From contig NW_013171827.1 of the NCBI RefSeq assembly GCF_000151665.1, forward strand, positions 206,001 through 270,000: a DNA stretch of 64,000 nt, written 5' to 3'. This DNA is from Blastocystis hominis. Lineage: Eukaryota; Sar; Bigyra; Opalinata; Blastocystidae. The notes under the pieces were generated by a model that was not told the DNA's origin, searched no databases, and was given only the letters and a program-made list of their open reading frames with translations. Position 1 is the stretch's first letter, and every line of letters starts with the position of its first letter. Below, one piece after another: positions 34,120 through 46,534 of the stretch. The position numbers were made by a program, and so were the translations under genes.

Positions 34120-35789
34120 TCAACCAAAACCGATGAAATATCTACATGATAAATGGGAAAATAGAGAAGATAGCATACTGGAAACAGATTTTGATTTGAC
34201 AGATTCGAATGCATAAGGTAGATTGGCATTCCGGACATTCGGAATATCTAGTACACTCACGCTTAATACGATTTCTATGTACTCTCCAATGTCACAATAC
34301 TGCACAAAGAAAAGCTATCTTCATCAGAATTGATGGATGTGAGATTTGGAAGATCTACAATCGATTATCTCAAATCGTGTTTATTAAATAATACTGCGCA
34401 TTACCAATACACATGAGTCATCACCACTGCCCTGAAGTGTACCATAACCGAGTGTGATGGATTGCAATGATGGTAGATCTATACTACTCATTTCGCTCAA
34501 CCTCATTTATACTTTCAAATACTGTGGTAGAGGATTGATGGAAAACCTCATTGCCAAAGTGAATAGACCGCAGATTGGGGAAATCTGAAAAGTAAATTCT
34601 AAAGCGAATTACAACCTCGAAGAATGAAAGATGTATGATAAAAATTAAAAGATTCTCCATCAATATCACCTATATGGATTGAATACAGTGAAGGGAGATT
34701 CTTCAATTCAAACTCCCCTGCAAAATTAATAAAACTACATCCCCCAATTTCAATCGATTCCAAAGATTCGCAGTTCACAATATGGAAAGAATTTGACGTG
34801 TTATCCTCAATGATGTTATACGAAAAAGAATGGTAACCAATTTTCAAAGATTTCAATCGATTTGATTCTGCAATGCGGAATACTTGTACTGAGTCAAAGC
34901 ATTCACTGCCGATTTCGATTGATTCCAGTGATTTACAATTCAATATGTGGAACGAATTCAATTGATCACTAACATGAATTTTCTTATTCTGGGTAAATGA
35001 ATTGTTTCCGATTTTGATAGTTTTCAATTGATTCAGTCCATCGATTTTGAATGTTTGCACTGATCCAAAACATTCATCGCCGATTTCGATTGATTCCAAA
35101 TTATACAACAATGAAACATCCCAATCAATCAATATACAATTGTCACTCAGTTTCAAATGTTTCATTCCGATTTTCAGTGGTTCTGAACCATCTCCTTCAT
35201 AATCAGTATCACATTCAATTCCATTATACCATTCACATTCATTCACTAATTTACCATATCGATCATACACTTTTCCTCTTCCAAATCGATTATCATCACA
35301 CCAATATCCTTCATATTCAATACATCCATTATCATGATAACTCGTTCCATATCCAAATCGTTTCCAATTGATCATTATGCCCTTGTACAACAAGAATCCA
35401 TCATCATCATACATTTCACCATATCCAAATGGAATTCCTTTCTTGTCATCTCCAATTTTCAATGTGGAACCTTCAAATCGAGCCCCATGATCCAAATCCA
35501 CGATTCCTTTTTCTACTACAATGGATTGTTCTTCGTTATAGGAAATAGCACCAATTTGATGATTTCCAAACACTTTCAACACTTTCTCATCATCCATCGC
35601 AAATCCTTGATTCATGAATACTCCATTATCGAATTGCAATACTACACATTCTCTATTACTCAAAATGAGTGAAATCCAGCCATTTGGTTTCATTTCTTTA
35701 CCCAAGTATATTTCCACAATTTGAATGATGGAACTATCAATATGATAGTTATTAATAGCAGAATTGACAAAATCAACAATCTTTTGCAT
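34120..35789 (-). CDS. MORN and leucine-rich-repeat protein, paralogue 1
   Basis: Five exons give 509 aa; introns are 34585-34615, 34479-34512, 34355-34394 and 34248-34282. Residues about 90-200 hold MORN-like repeats (FGYGEMYDDDGFLLYKG, RFGYGTSYHDNGCIEYEGYW, RFGRGKVYDRYG). From about 225 onwards come BspA-like leucine-rich repeats of the LESIEIGDECF / LKTIKIGNNSF type. The last repeats are each on their own small exon, every one joined in phase 1 with an (N/D)-(L/F)-P start. The start MQKIVDFVNSAINNYHIDSSI at 35789 matches the paralogue at 45048; an ATG 13 codons upstream is ignored for that reason. No signal peptide. Such proteins mediate protein binding; no function can be assigned. Confidence 0.85.
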
Positions 35790-36479
35790 GGAAATAACCA
35801 TATGAAGAAATGGGTGGTTTCTAAACAACCTAAAATAAATATGTATATTGTGCTGATGCTGTTACTGTCCCAGCCTCAATTTGACGAAAATCAGACAAAT
35901 ATGTGTACCAATTATCCATTTAGAGTGACAAGCGAGTTTCTGTGAAAAACTAGCATTACCTATTAAGAGTATATTGACAGAATTAATTATCACATGATTT
36001 GTTGGTATTGGAAATTACTGGCCATGTCTCGAAAATAACCAATCTTATAAGCTATTCAACACGAGAATTGAGTAACATATACAATAGCTAACCAGTATAG
36101 AATAACAGTGATGGATTATTTCCAAAAGTGTCAAAACCACTCAAAACAAACAACAATATCAGAAATCAACGAATTCCAATCTGAACCTGTTCCCAAAGAT
36201 ATTACTCTACATATCTGACATATTAATTTAGATAACAAACTTTTCAGCAATCATTCTTAGTTCATCGATTATACTAACTTATTTGATATTTTTTATCAGT
36301 CACAATATTTATTTCTTTGCTGGATTTCACGAATATATATATACGTAATACTTTTGTCTATCCTAATTACCTATCAAATCGTGATGTAACCTAGATGGTT
36401 CTTTTCTATTATTCCCATAGATTCTCAAATTATCATCTATAAAAAAGAAGCATGGCAATGGCGTCCTTATAATAATAAA
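35790..36479. other. AT-rich intergenic sequence left of the mobile element
   Basis: No gene, repeat or RNA recognised. Confidence 0.4.
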
Positions 36480-36622
36480 TGGTGGCCGATTTTTCGAGAA
36501 CTTTGCACCTTGACGACAATTCAACCTTTTTGTCGGTAGATGTAATCGACCGATTGACTTTGAGTCCTCATGATTCTTAGGCTGTCCGGTCGACAATCAT
36601 CTGTCAGGAACCAGATTTCACG
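36480..36622 (+). repeat. Left terminal inverted repeat
   Basis: Aligns with the reverse complement of 39821-39971. Strongest match: GGTCGACAATCAT with TCAGGAACCAG beside it and AATCGACC further out; a few indels, roughly four fifths identical by eye. Confidence 0.75.
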
Positions 36623-36754
36623 CAAAGGCATCAGTGACATTTGGGTACAAACAGCAGGGACACGATTCATCATGCTGACAAAGTAGCAAGGCAGCAAATG
36701 CAGCGGACGCCAAAGTGCATTATTGTTATTTCACGTCTTTAATATTGACCAATC

Positions 36755-37715
36755 GGTAATGCCCTAATGCGAGTGTATATATATCGTTGTCCTAGATCCA
36801 GCTCTTGTTATTTGCGCCGTCATGAGTGTCTTGGATTGCTTCTTCGTACTGATAATGAAACTCTGCGTTTTAATGCGCTTGAAGTACCATCGATTACCGC
36901 ATCCTTCTTACTCTCTGCCTCAACCACAAGCTTGTGCAAATCGATGTTTTTCACGCTCACTCTCTCCAATCGGTTACCACATTCCATAGAACACTATTTG
37001 CAGCACTGTGTATTACACTTTTCTAATCAATCAGGCAATATATCTTGGATCTGAGACCCACGAACTCGATAATACCATGCCCATTGTGTTCTTCCTTCAA
37101 AATGGGTCCCGCTAGTTTCTTGTTGAAGTTGGGAATGATGACAGCGAAGGGAACTTGTTCTTGTCCACCTTCTGCTCGTAGTGGTTCACGAGTTGTCCAT
37201 AGTAGTAACTCGTGTTAACCAATTCTGATATATCAAACGACTTGTACATCTCACACATCTTGTGAACGATGTTGCCTTTGTCAATCAGTTATACGATGAG
37301 CGATTCTGTGTTCTGTCCGAGTAATTCCACGTTATTGTATGTTTTCTTGAGCACATTGTAGTAGAGATCATAGATGATGTGCTTGGACATGTCCAGAATG
37401 GCGAACCCGATGAAGTATGGCTTTTCGACCTTGCGCATCGGTGTATTCAACTTGATACTGATCAGATTCTCTAAATACATGTTGGTTCCGGCAATTATGT
37501 CATGTCCATGCTTTTGGATGATATCCTCGCGTTCATTCCATGTGTTAGCGAACTTTACTTTCATTCGTTTCTATCCAGTTTCCACAAATATGCCATAGGT
37601 GGAATTTGCCAACAGCTTGTACAGGTTCTTCTCCACAATGGGATTGGACTTGGCTCGCTTCTTACTCAACATGTTCACATATTCGAATATGAATGGAGCT
37701 TGTCTGAAAGGTGTG
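36755..37715 (-). pseudogene. Broken family-B DNA polymerase (Polinton type), C-terminal half
   Basis: Reading on the minus strand: polymerase motif B as KLLANSTYGIF, then a stop (37571-37573), then FIGFAILDMSKHIIYDLYY. Motif C is degraded: NTESL replaces TDTDSL, so a catalytic Asp is lost. A second stop (37289-37291), a frameshift near 37150, the IIEFVGLRSKIY block and a final FKRI-type C-terminus with a further stop follow. The exonuclease and TPR1 parts are absent. Clearly non-functional. Confidence 0.75.
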
Positions 37716-37757
37716 TATGTCAAATCCTATGAACGAAATCAACCAAAGTAAAGTAAA

Positions 37758-38519
37758 TTGAATCAATCAATGTCATACATATTCAGCAGCAATCCAAACA
37801 ATTACACGTTCAAGAAGCTCGATAGCATGTTCATCAACATGCCCGAGAACGACGGCAAACATGTCCTCGTGTGTGAGACAGTGGATGGCGTTCCTCAATA
37901 TTCATGGATAACACATTCTGGGTGTTTTGTGAAAGTCAATAATGCCACAATGTTTAAACATACACATACATCCACTCAACCATTCAATAATCAATGCCAA
38001 TTCGTATTACCTTCTGCTTTATATCTCATAATCACATCGATTCCATGTTACAATGAGAATGATGCCCTATTCAAACATTGTGATTCCATCGAATCGATTG
38101 TGGGTAAGGGATACAAGGTGAATGTTTCAATGGATGGTGTGTCATTGCTCGATATGTCATTCGTCGATACACTCAACAATCTTGTGACCCTTTCCGATAC
38201 CAAACTGATAAATGGAATAGATTGGACAAGTGAGAGTCATATGATCTCTGCATTCACGAATATCCCTTCTCTTGTATGTCTGGGAGGTGTGAAGAACATC
38301 ACGATCGTTTTCCAACACTTGAGCGAGAATTCGATGTACTTTTGTTATCCCAACACTTTCTGTATCCATTTGTGTTGTTTGGAAGAGAAATCGATGAGAT
38401 CGATGAAGTATATGTTTTGTTTGAATCCACTGATGATCATTCGAGTTGTACCTCTTCGTTTTGCTGGTTTCCATAGTTCCTTGATCTCATTCATGCTCCT
38501 TACACACATGGACAAATGA
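37758..38519 (+). CDS. Unrecognised 253-aa open frame inside the Polinton-like element
   Basis: The longest intact frame in the element. The sequence is mixed alpha/beta in appearance with several Cys/His-rich patches and no motif I recognise. It lies opposite the polymerase and overlaps the minus-strand fragments by 175 bp, so either it or they are not real in that overlap. A capsid-type protein is one possibility by position only. Confidence 0.4.
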   Translation: MNQSMSYIFSSNPNNYTFKKLDSMFINMPENDGKHVLVCETVDGVPQYSWITHSGCFVKVNNATMFKHTHTSTQPFNNQCQFVLPSALYLIITSIPCYNENDALFKHCDSIESIVGKGYKVNVSMDGVSLLDMSFVDTLNNLVTLSDTKLINGIDWTSESHMISAFTNIPSLVCLGGVKNITIVFQHLSENSMYFCYPNTFCIHLCCLEEKSMRSMKYMFCLNPLMIIRVVPLRFAGFHSSLISFMLLTHMDK

Positions 38520-39571
38520 ATCGCTTTATTCAAGGAATGAATAAGTTGTGTCAGAGGAACAATCACAAACTGGTTATAGACTCGAAATGCATTATCTCCA
38601 CTATACACTACTTCAAATAGAGCATCACTCGCATTCAATATTGCGATGATTGTTTTGATATCATATGTACCTCGTGAAATCGATATTACACTTTCATCTA
38701 TTCTATCTCCATTAATCACAATTACTTGATCAGATGGTACATTATGGAATGTGAAATCGGTATAGAATGATACAAATGATATGTAACACTAATCGAATGA
38801 TAGAGGATTATCCAATTTTATCTCCTTCTTGCTCTATTGTGTCCAAATACTTCAATCATACTGAATTGGTTGGTCGATGGAACTGGAGTATGCAATTGAT
38901 CACACACATTTTCAATAGTCAATTGGAATTCGAATTCACCATTCAAATCTATGATATTACCATTCATCTCCTTGAACACAAACATCAATCGATCAAATCG
39001 GTGAATCATCGGTATACATTTTTCTTTTACAGTATTGATATCATTGATTTCAGAATCATCCATGATCATTGTGGGAGTGAATTGTTGTTCTGATTAGCGA
39101 TTTCAAATCAGATGATCATACCAACGATGAATACACTTAAATCACGTGACAATTTCGAGTGATATCAATCACATTCGATCCATAGAACGAAGCAGGGAAT
39201 ACAATCATGTGAATACCTAATACAAATAACTCTAGTACATCTGGAGCAATCGTGGAATCGATAGAGTATGGAGAGTGGATCCAAATACACTCATAACTTG
39301 TATCCATTGTGGAAATTGAGAATGTAGTATTAATCATGGTGTTCAGAATGGCAATGATTTCACTCAGTGTATAATAACCAGGCGAGATCGTTATCTCTTC
39401 ACCATTAATGTTTGTCACCACATTGGTTGAGTCCACAATATTGAACATGACTTGATTGGGTTTGAATAGAACAGTCATGGAAGTGATAAATGGATTTCTG
39501 AACTTGTAAGGATTGATTGAATCGAATGTGCCATTGATAGGTGAATCTTGTATGAGAATGGAATAATGCAT
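38345..39571 (-). pseudogene. Remnants of minus-strand element genes with a repeated ISxGxYxxxxIIAILN motif
   Basis: Three frames in order: 39571-39137 (144 codons), 39069-38818 (83) and 38719-38345 (124). The first has ITISPGYYTLSEIIAILN and the third ISISRGTYDIKTIIAILN, evidently two related domains. The middle one has NGNIIDLNGEFEFQLTI, a phrase typical of minor structural (penton-like) proteins of Polintons and similar viruses, as far as I recall. I infer two tandem related genes broken by indels. Confidence 0.45.
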
Positions 39572-39820
39572 GTTCTCTCTTTACCAAAGACATCTATGAC
39601 TTGTATGGACAACAATAGATGGATTTGTGATGACAATGTACACACATTGGCTTTCGGTCATTACAAATAGGCAAACAAACATGTAAATACGAGAGAAATA
39701 ACAATAATTCACCTTAGCTAGGTATGTCTACTGCTTTCATGCTCCAAGTATAACTGATACAACAAGCACAAAATAGAAACGAGTACTAGGTTGATAGTAG
39801 AAAGGAATGGAAGTAAGAAA

Positions 39821-39971
39821 GCACGAAACCTGGTTCCTGACCGATGATTGTCGACCAGACAGCCTAGGAACGATAGTCAAGGACTCAGAATCGGTTGGTC
39901 GATTATAACTACAGACAAAGGGTTGCAATTGTGGTCATGGTACAAAATAACATATAAAGAAAACTGCCACC
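39821..39971 (-). repeat. Right terminal inverted repeat
   Basis: Partner of 36480-36622; runs from GCACGAAACC to GCCACC in plus orientation. Confidence 0.75.
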
Positions 39972-42900
39972 AGGTTTCACGCAAATAGTGCCATTCTCTT
40001 ACTACTATTGTTTCATATTAATGAGGTTTAAAATGGCTACAAGTTGATAAATCATATTATTATTGATCGAAAGAGCTTTTTGTTATTGTGAAAATAGGAT
40101 CATTTAAGTTATGTGACATGTATCAAATATGGATGAACTCATCAATAGAAATAGGAAGGATGAATCAGTCATTTACCACAAGTATTGTTGTATTTCCTTT
40201 GATATATGACTAATCTGTATAATATAGTCTCGAGATACTTTGAATCAATACTTGGAAAATGAATATCTGCAATAGAATAACAACAAATGTGTATTGTTTC
40301 ATTTTGGTGCATATTGTGTGATATGAATTGTATTAAAGCCCATAATGAATTCACATTCTAAATGTGACAACTAATAATGTTGCTAGTTCGTGTTGTAAGC
40401 TGAGAGAAAGAATGAGCAGTATTAACAAACAAGAGTCTTCACAATAGTTATTCTCAATAGTATTGATTGTGAATAGTTGATGTTTTGTCATCATCATTAT
40501 CATCATCATTATTATTATTCTGTATGGGAAGATAGAATAATGTGTATTTGTGATTGATTGTATATTTTGGCTTATTAGTATACTCCATGGAATAGAATAC
40601 TGTGAAAATAAGATAGGTAAGTATGGAATAATCAGAAATGGCCAATATGAATGAAAACAACAACAATACTAGAATGGAATAGAATAGTAGAAAATAACAT
40701 ATGTATGAAGTAGCAGTGGAAATGAAGTCATTTTCACAAATTATGACGAACAATAGCTGAAATGATGATATTTCACAGGGATTTGTTTTAGCACATCCTG
40801 AAATGAATTACATAGATCATGCATAGTTTTGCTTCAAAACAAACAAAATCCAAACAAACACGATTCTATCATTTCATTGGTTTAACACAATGTTTGATTC
40901 TGTTAAATCCATTTTCATAAAATAACTAATTCTGAGTAACAGGAACAATATTGTTGATACTTAGTACTGGAATAACCAATCGATGAATGAATGAATGATT
41001 GGAGTTTGTAGTAAATTCCGTTATTGTTAGTTGGAATGCACAATGATTGGTATATAGTGGTTGGAACTGAATGATTCCTAGATATTATCACAGATTGTAT
41101 GCTATATGTGAATAGAATAGTACTGGAATGATTTGTGTAATTGGTCACAATCTATTGAATAAATATGAGTTGGATGTACAAAGATTGCATAACATGGAGA
41201 TGGTTTGTACCATGAATGGATGAAAGAAAGAAGAATAGAAGAAATAGTATTCATTGCTTAAGATCTTAATCCATTCAATGATATGTATTAGTTATTTATT
41301 ATGAATGTAATACGTGATTATGATAATGAAGAGTGAATGAGAGAGAATCGAAATGAATGGGAATGTGATTGGTTGTGATATTGGAGTTGGATTCGATACG
41401 ATTTCAGCAATTCAACACTGAAATGAAAACAAAAGAATGAATGAATCATTGAGTATTATCCAAATGAATACTATCTCAACAAACAAATATGGATTGTGTC
41501 GATTCCTATTGATTCAATTGGATTACGTGCAATGAATCTTGTCAAAACGATTCGATTGAAGTCGTTCGATCAAGATTCATTCGAAATATGTGATTTGTGG
41601 ATTCATCGGTGTACAATCACAAACAGCATATTGAATATACAATCAAACAATGGATTCCAAGAAAACCCATTATCGAAATACTCATATTCAAACCACAACA
41701 CAAATGGTTCTCACAATATGCCTCATTATTGTATTGTGATTATCAAATGCTGATTCCATATTGACTTGTTCGAATGGGATCTAATGATTTGAATGATATC
41801 AATAATAATAATAATAATGATAATAATAATCAGAAAGAAAGAAAGAAAGAAAGAAAGAAGAGTATTGTTATGCAATACATTACAATGATAGATTCCAGCT
41901 AATACAATGATCGAACATAATGATTTCATGAATCTCGATCGATTCAATTGCAAAACAACCATTGAGACTACAATGTGTTTGAGTGGTTGTTCCATTTGGA
42001 TTCGATCGAATCAATTGTATAATTCTATCAGTCGATTGGATCGCTATCAATGAATCATTCGACCGATTCTATATCATTGATAATCTAACAAATACAAAAA
42101 CAAAAACAAATACTACTACTACTAATAATAATAATCACGAGGATTGATGGTTAAATACTCATCATCAATCTGATTCTGATTCTGATTCTGATTGATCGAT
42201 CCTATCCAATCATTCTATTCATGATCAACAATACCAAAGTGATCTAATGGTATTCAATATGCTGAAATAGACCGATGAATAATGTGGATGATGATACAAT
42301 CATAATAATAATAATGATGATGATGATGAATGGAGATCGAAAACTAACCAAATACACACCATTCATTCATTCAATCAATGGATCAATGGATTGAACAGCC
42401 TTTCTATTCTTATCAGTATTATTGAGTGTGAATGATGAATTGATTCTTTACGATATTCAACATTCATTTGCATTTTGAATCAGCTATCTTTCATCCATTG
42501 ATTGAGTGAGTGAATGAGTGGTTTGTGTGATATTGAAGAATACGACATTCCATCCAAATATCGAATTGTGAAACCACGATTGATATTACTACTAACTACA
42601 ACTATCAAGTATCAAACACATCCGATTTGATTCCATTATTATCAAATTGATAAATCCATGTTTTGTGACTCATTGATAAACAAACAAACAAACAAACAAA
42701 CAAACAAAGAAATGATAGTTGGATTGATTGAATGGCGAATCCAATATGATTTCCAATGCTATTCAATCGGATTCTATTCTATTCTATTCTAGTTTCATTG
42801 TCTTGTTTTATCCATTTCACCTCTATTTGATTCTATTCTATTCTATTCTATGTATACAGTGATCGATTCCTATTCAATAAGTCAAAATCAATATCCTAAT

Positions 42901-43549
42901 TCAATATCAATCATCGTATTGTATTGTATTGTATTGTATTGTATTATCTACCGATTTAACAATGGATTCACAAATGTGAATAATCATCCAATATCAATCG
43001 ATTCCAACCATTCCATTGTGTCACTATCAAATCCAATCTTATTATTCATGATGATTATGATGATTATTCGAAGCAAGCAGTTTCCTATCAATATTGAACA
43101 AATCCTAATTCAAACCTATTCAAACCATCATTTGTATATTATTATTATTATTATTATTGGTAGATTGGATTCATCATTTGTGAATGTTCAATATGTGATC
43201 ATTGGGTCATTGGTAATAATAATGATGATAATGATGATCGAAAACAATGATTGATTGATTGATTAATTGATTGATTGAAACAACAATCATAATTGAGTAT
43301 CATTGTTAAAATGTAAAGAAGAACATCATTATAATCAGGCAGGATTGATATTTTGATAATTTGTAGAATCATGAATTGTGATCAAGAATCGGTTTGAAAC
43401 AATCAATCAATCAATCAATCAATGGAAATGTTCCTAAACAATGACGAATCACTGAACAAATCAAATCAAATCAAAATTATAGATTTAATGCTTGATTTGG
43501 ACAAGATCAGCGAGAATGGAAGAAACATCTAGGAATCAAATCAAATCAA
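39972..43549. other. AT-rich intergenic region dense in simple repeats
   Basis: No gene supported. Runs of GAAA (41826-41860), AAAC (42675-42707), TATTC (42770-42790 and 42828-42851), TATTG (42917-42945) and AATC (43402-43423), plus many ATT/AAT tracts. A frame at 41496-41753 has a faint leucine-rich-repeat look (LVKTIRLKSF) and may be a dead relative of the flanking MORN/LRR genes. Confidence 0.45.
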
Positions 43550-45048
43550 TCAAACTATACTCGAAATTGATTTCGATCGAACTCTCTGGAATGGATAACT
43601 AAACAACCTATCACCAGGTAGGTTGACATTTCGAAGATTTGGAATATCTAAATACTATCAATATTCAATATTCAGAAATACTTTCCAATGTCACTACACG
43701 AAAACAAATGAAACTATATCCTCTTGAAGTAATTGATGTTAGATTTGGAAGATCTACAAAACAAATCATAACCAATCAATTCATTATTACTTCGCATCGT
43801 CAATGAACTTGAATCATCCCATGTTCCTTCAAGTGCACCAAAACCGAGTTGAATGGATTGTAATGATGGAAGATCTACATCAATCATTGCATTCAAATTC
43901 ATTCAATACTTTCAATTATTGTTGATAAGGGATAATGGAATGCACCATAACCAATAATAATGGATTGTAGATTTGGAAGATCTATGCATCATTCAAATAT
44001 TCGATATCATATCAATACCTCGAATCACAAATGAACTATAACAGAAATTGTATGACCAACTTCTAATTGTCCCAATGGTACCAATTTGAATGGATTGTAA
44101 TTGTGGTAGATTCTTCAATTCAAAGTCTCCAGCAAAATCACTGAAACTCCATTCACCTATTTGAATCGATTCCAATGATTCACAATTCAATATGTGGAAT
44201 GATTTCAATTGGTCTGCCTTTCTCCAGTCCCACTTTTCAGTACTTTTCAGTTGAGTAAATGAATTGTTTCCGATTTTGATAGTTTTCAATCGATTCAATC
44301 CATCGATTTTAAATGTTTTCACTGATCCAAAACAATCATCGCCGATTTCGATTGATTCCAAATTATACAACAATGAAACATCCCAATCAACCAATATACA
44401 ATTGTCATTCAGTTTCAAATGTTTCATTCCAATATTCAGTGGTTTGCTTCCATCGCCTTCATAATCAATATCACATTCAATTCCATTACACCATTCACAT
44501 TTATTCACTAATTTACCATATCGATCATATACTTTTCCAATTCCAAATCGATTATCATCACACCAATATCCTTCATATTCAATACATCCATTATTATGAT
44601 AACTCGTTCCATATCCAAATCGTTTCCAATTGATCATTATGCCCTTGTACAACAAGAATCCATCATCATCATACATTTCACCATATCCAAATGGAATTCC
44701 CAACTTGTTTTCTGTCAATACCAATCCTTCAAATCGACTTCCATGATCCAAATCCACGATTCCTTTTTCTACTACTTCTATGGATTGTTCTTCATTATAT
44801 GAAATAGCACCAATTTGATGATTTCCAAACACTTTCAACACTTTCTGCTCATTGAGTACAAATCCTTGATTCATGAATACTCCATTATCGAATTGCAATA
44901 CTATACATTCTCTATTACTCAATATGAGTGAAATCCAGCCATTTGGTTTCATTTCTTTACCCAAGCATCCCTGCACATTTTGAATAATGGAACTATCAAT
45001 GTGATAGTTACTAATAACAGAATTGACAAAATCAGCAATGTTTTGCAT
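43550..45048 (-). CDS. MORN and leucine-rich-repeat protein, paralogue 2
   Basis: Five exons give 451 aa; introns are 43982-44018, 43875-43909, 43754-43790 and 43648-43681. The first 260 residues are close to paralogue 1, including the same MORN block; the leucine-rich part is shorter by two repeats. C-terminal repeats are again one per exon, all phase 1 (DLPNLQSI, NLPSLQSIQLGFGALEG, NLPNLTSI, NIPNLRNVNLPG). The stop at 43550 is TGA. Exon lengths sum to a multiple of three. It probably arose by duplication of the 34-36 kb gene, with the mobile element lying between. Confidence 0.85.
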
Positions 45049-45727
45049 GGAAATGAAAAGAAATATGGTAAAACGGTTATTTTGGAAACAAGATCTGTTT
45101 CATTATTTCTCGATAGAACACACGTCATGGATTATTGTGTATGGCTTTGATATGCTGGTGTGTTACAAACTAGAATACATAGGATAAAACCTTATTTTCT
45201 CCACCCATTTCTATTTTTCTTTATTTTGGTGCATTTCCATCTATTCATTTATTTTTGTGTTATTTTCAGATACTTATAGCTTTGATTGTAAATTATTACG
45301 CATTTTGATCACCTTTACTCTTTCGTGTCAGAATGGCTGTTCTATTAGGTCTATAATGGATATATGTTCTTCAAAATATATCAATTATGTGGTAGTTAAT
45401 CTTGTTTTGCAACAATCGAACTCACAATAGTGAATACTGTTGGAATGGCTTGATTCGTAATAGAGAGTATGGCAGTAGTATGTAGAATGCAAAATCCATC
45501 ATTTCTATTTGACAAGTGGATTATTGTATTGATTCTCTGTTGATACTTCGATTCTCTTCTGTCACAATGATTATCCATATTGAGTACAAAGAATGATATT
45601 GCAGAGAAAGGAATGTGGTTCATAGATTGAAATGGTGAATAGGAATCATAGTATCATTAAACAAAACAATCGATTGAATAATATGATGGATGGAATCCAT
45701 GAATCCTATGAATGAAAACCTTGGTTT
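45049..45727. other. Intergenic, nothing recognised
   Basis: AT-rich; only short frames. Confidence 0.4.
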
Positions 45728-46534
45728 CTATTTGATCAACAAAACAATGTGAAATGCAATGTGATTACCATAGCAATAGTATATAATAAACAAGTAATAT
45801 TGAGTGAGTGAATGAATATGCCATCCATCATAGAGATCTCTTCCACTCACTTCCACTCCATCTTTCCATTCCACTTCGCGAGTAGCAATCCGAGTTTCTT
45901 CATCGATCCAGTATCCTCGACCATTTCGAAGAAACGATTCTTTCGATTCATCATAAACGAATTCACCCACATACAGGGGAATTCGATTCGAAGCGATGGT
46001 GTTGTTACCGCTTCGCTTGAACTCGATCATGATGCTTCCTTCGATTTTGCGGATGATCTCCACGAACTTGTTCCCCTTCCACATTCCCTCAAGCAACATG
46101 GCACCCGTTTTATCGTCATATTGGATGCCCCATCCTTCTCGTTCTCGCTTCTCATTGAATTCACCGTGATATATCAGGTGATCACTCGCATGCGAATAGA
46201 TTTCCATACGCTCGCCTCGGACATGGTTTATTATACGATGAAAATTCTTTCTGTCCCAGATATCATCATAGGATTGCACAAAAGCGACACATCCATTTTC
46301 AAATCGGGTAAAGTCGCCGATTTCGCTCCCGTTTGCATCCACCTCGTAATACATCTTCAGTATGCCGTTTTGGAATAGGCAAACCTTCCCAGCTCTCGTC
46401 AATGTGTATTCAGCCTCGTGATCGCCTTGATAATATTGGAGGCTTTACTTGCAGCCTCCAATAGTGATTTCCTTTGCTTCACCAAGCGTTATGTAACCGT
46501 CCAGGAGAAATTCGCTTCCCTTAAGTTCTTGCAT
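45728..46534 (-). pseudogene. MORN-type protein gene with an early in-frame stop
   Basis: From an ATG at 46534 the frame reads MQELKGSEFLLDGYITLGEAKE, meets TAA at 46445-46447 (codon 30) and continues in the same frame for about 238 more codons to 45728. The downstream part has MORN-like phrases (GWGIQYDDKTGAMLLEGMWKG, RNGRGYWIDEETR). No GT...AG segment removes the stop in frame. Either the gene is newly broken, or translation begins later, or the stop is read through. The stop sits in the loop of a 7-bp inverted repeat. Confidence 0.55.

Larger units (their letters stand above)
36480..39971. mobile_element. Decayed 3.5-kb Polinton-like element with terminal inverted repeats
   Basis: Bounded by inverted repeats of about 145-150 bp (36480-36622 and 39821-39971). 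Inside are a broken family-B DNA polymerase (minus), an intact open frame of 253 codons (37758-38519) and fragments of a minus-strand gene or genes with a repeated motif. Polymerase of the protein-primed type plus TIRs is the mark of Polinton/Maverick and related virus-like elements. At 3.5 kb it is far shorter than a complete 15-20 kb element and no integrase is seen, so it is an internally deleted or fossil copy. No clear target-site duplication was found. Confidence 0.65.

Noticed and set aside
33917-34216. 99-codon plus-strand frame past the fucosidase gene
   Set aside because: Overlaps the exons of the MORN/LRR gene end, whose splices and reading frame are supported by its paralogue.
42675-43423. 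Candidate CRISPR-like or satellite array
   Set aside because: These are simple 4-5 base microsatellites without spacers; not CRISPR, and the genome is eukaryotic.
46430-46465. A 23-nt intron to remove the TAA in the MORN gene
   Set aside because: The only GT...AG segment there leaves the downstream frame shifted, so it cannot rescue the gene.
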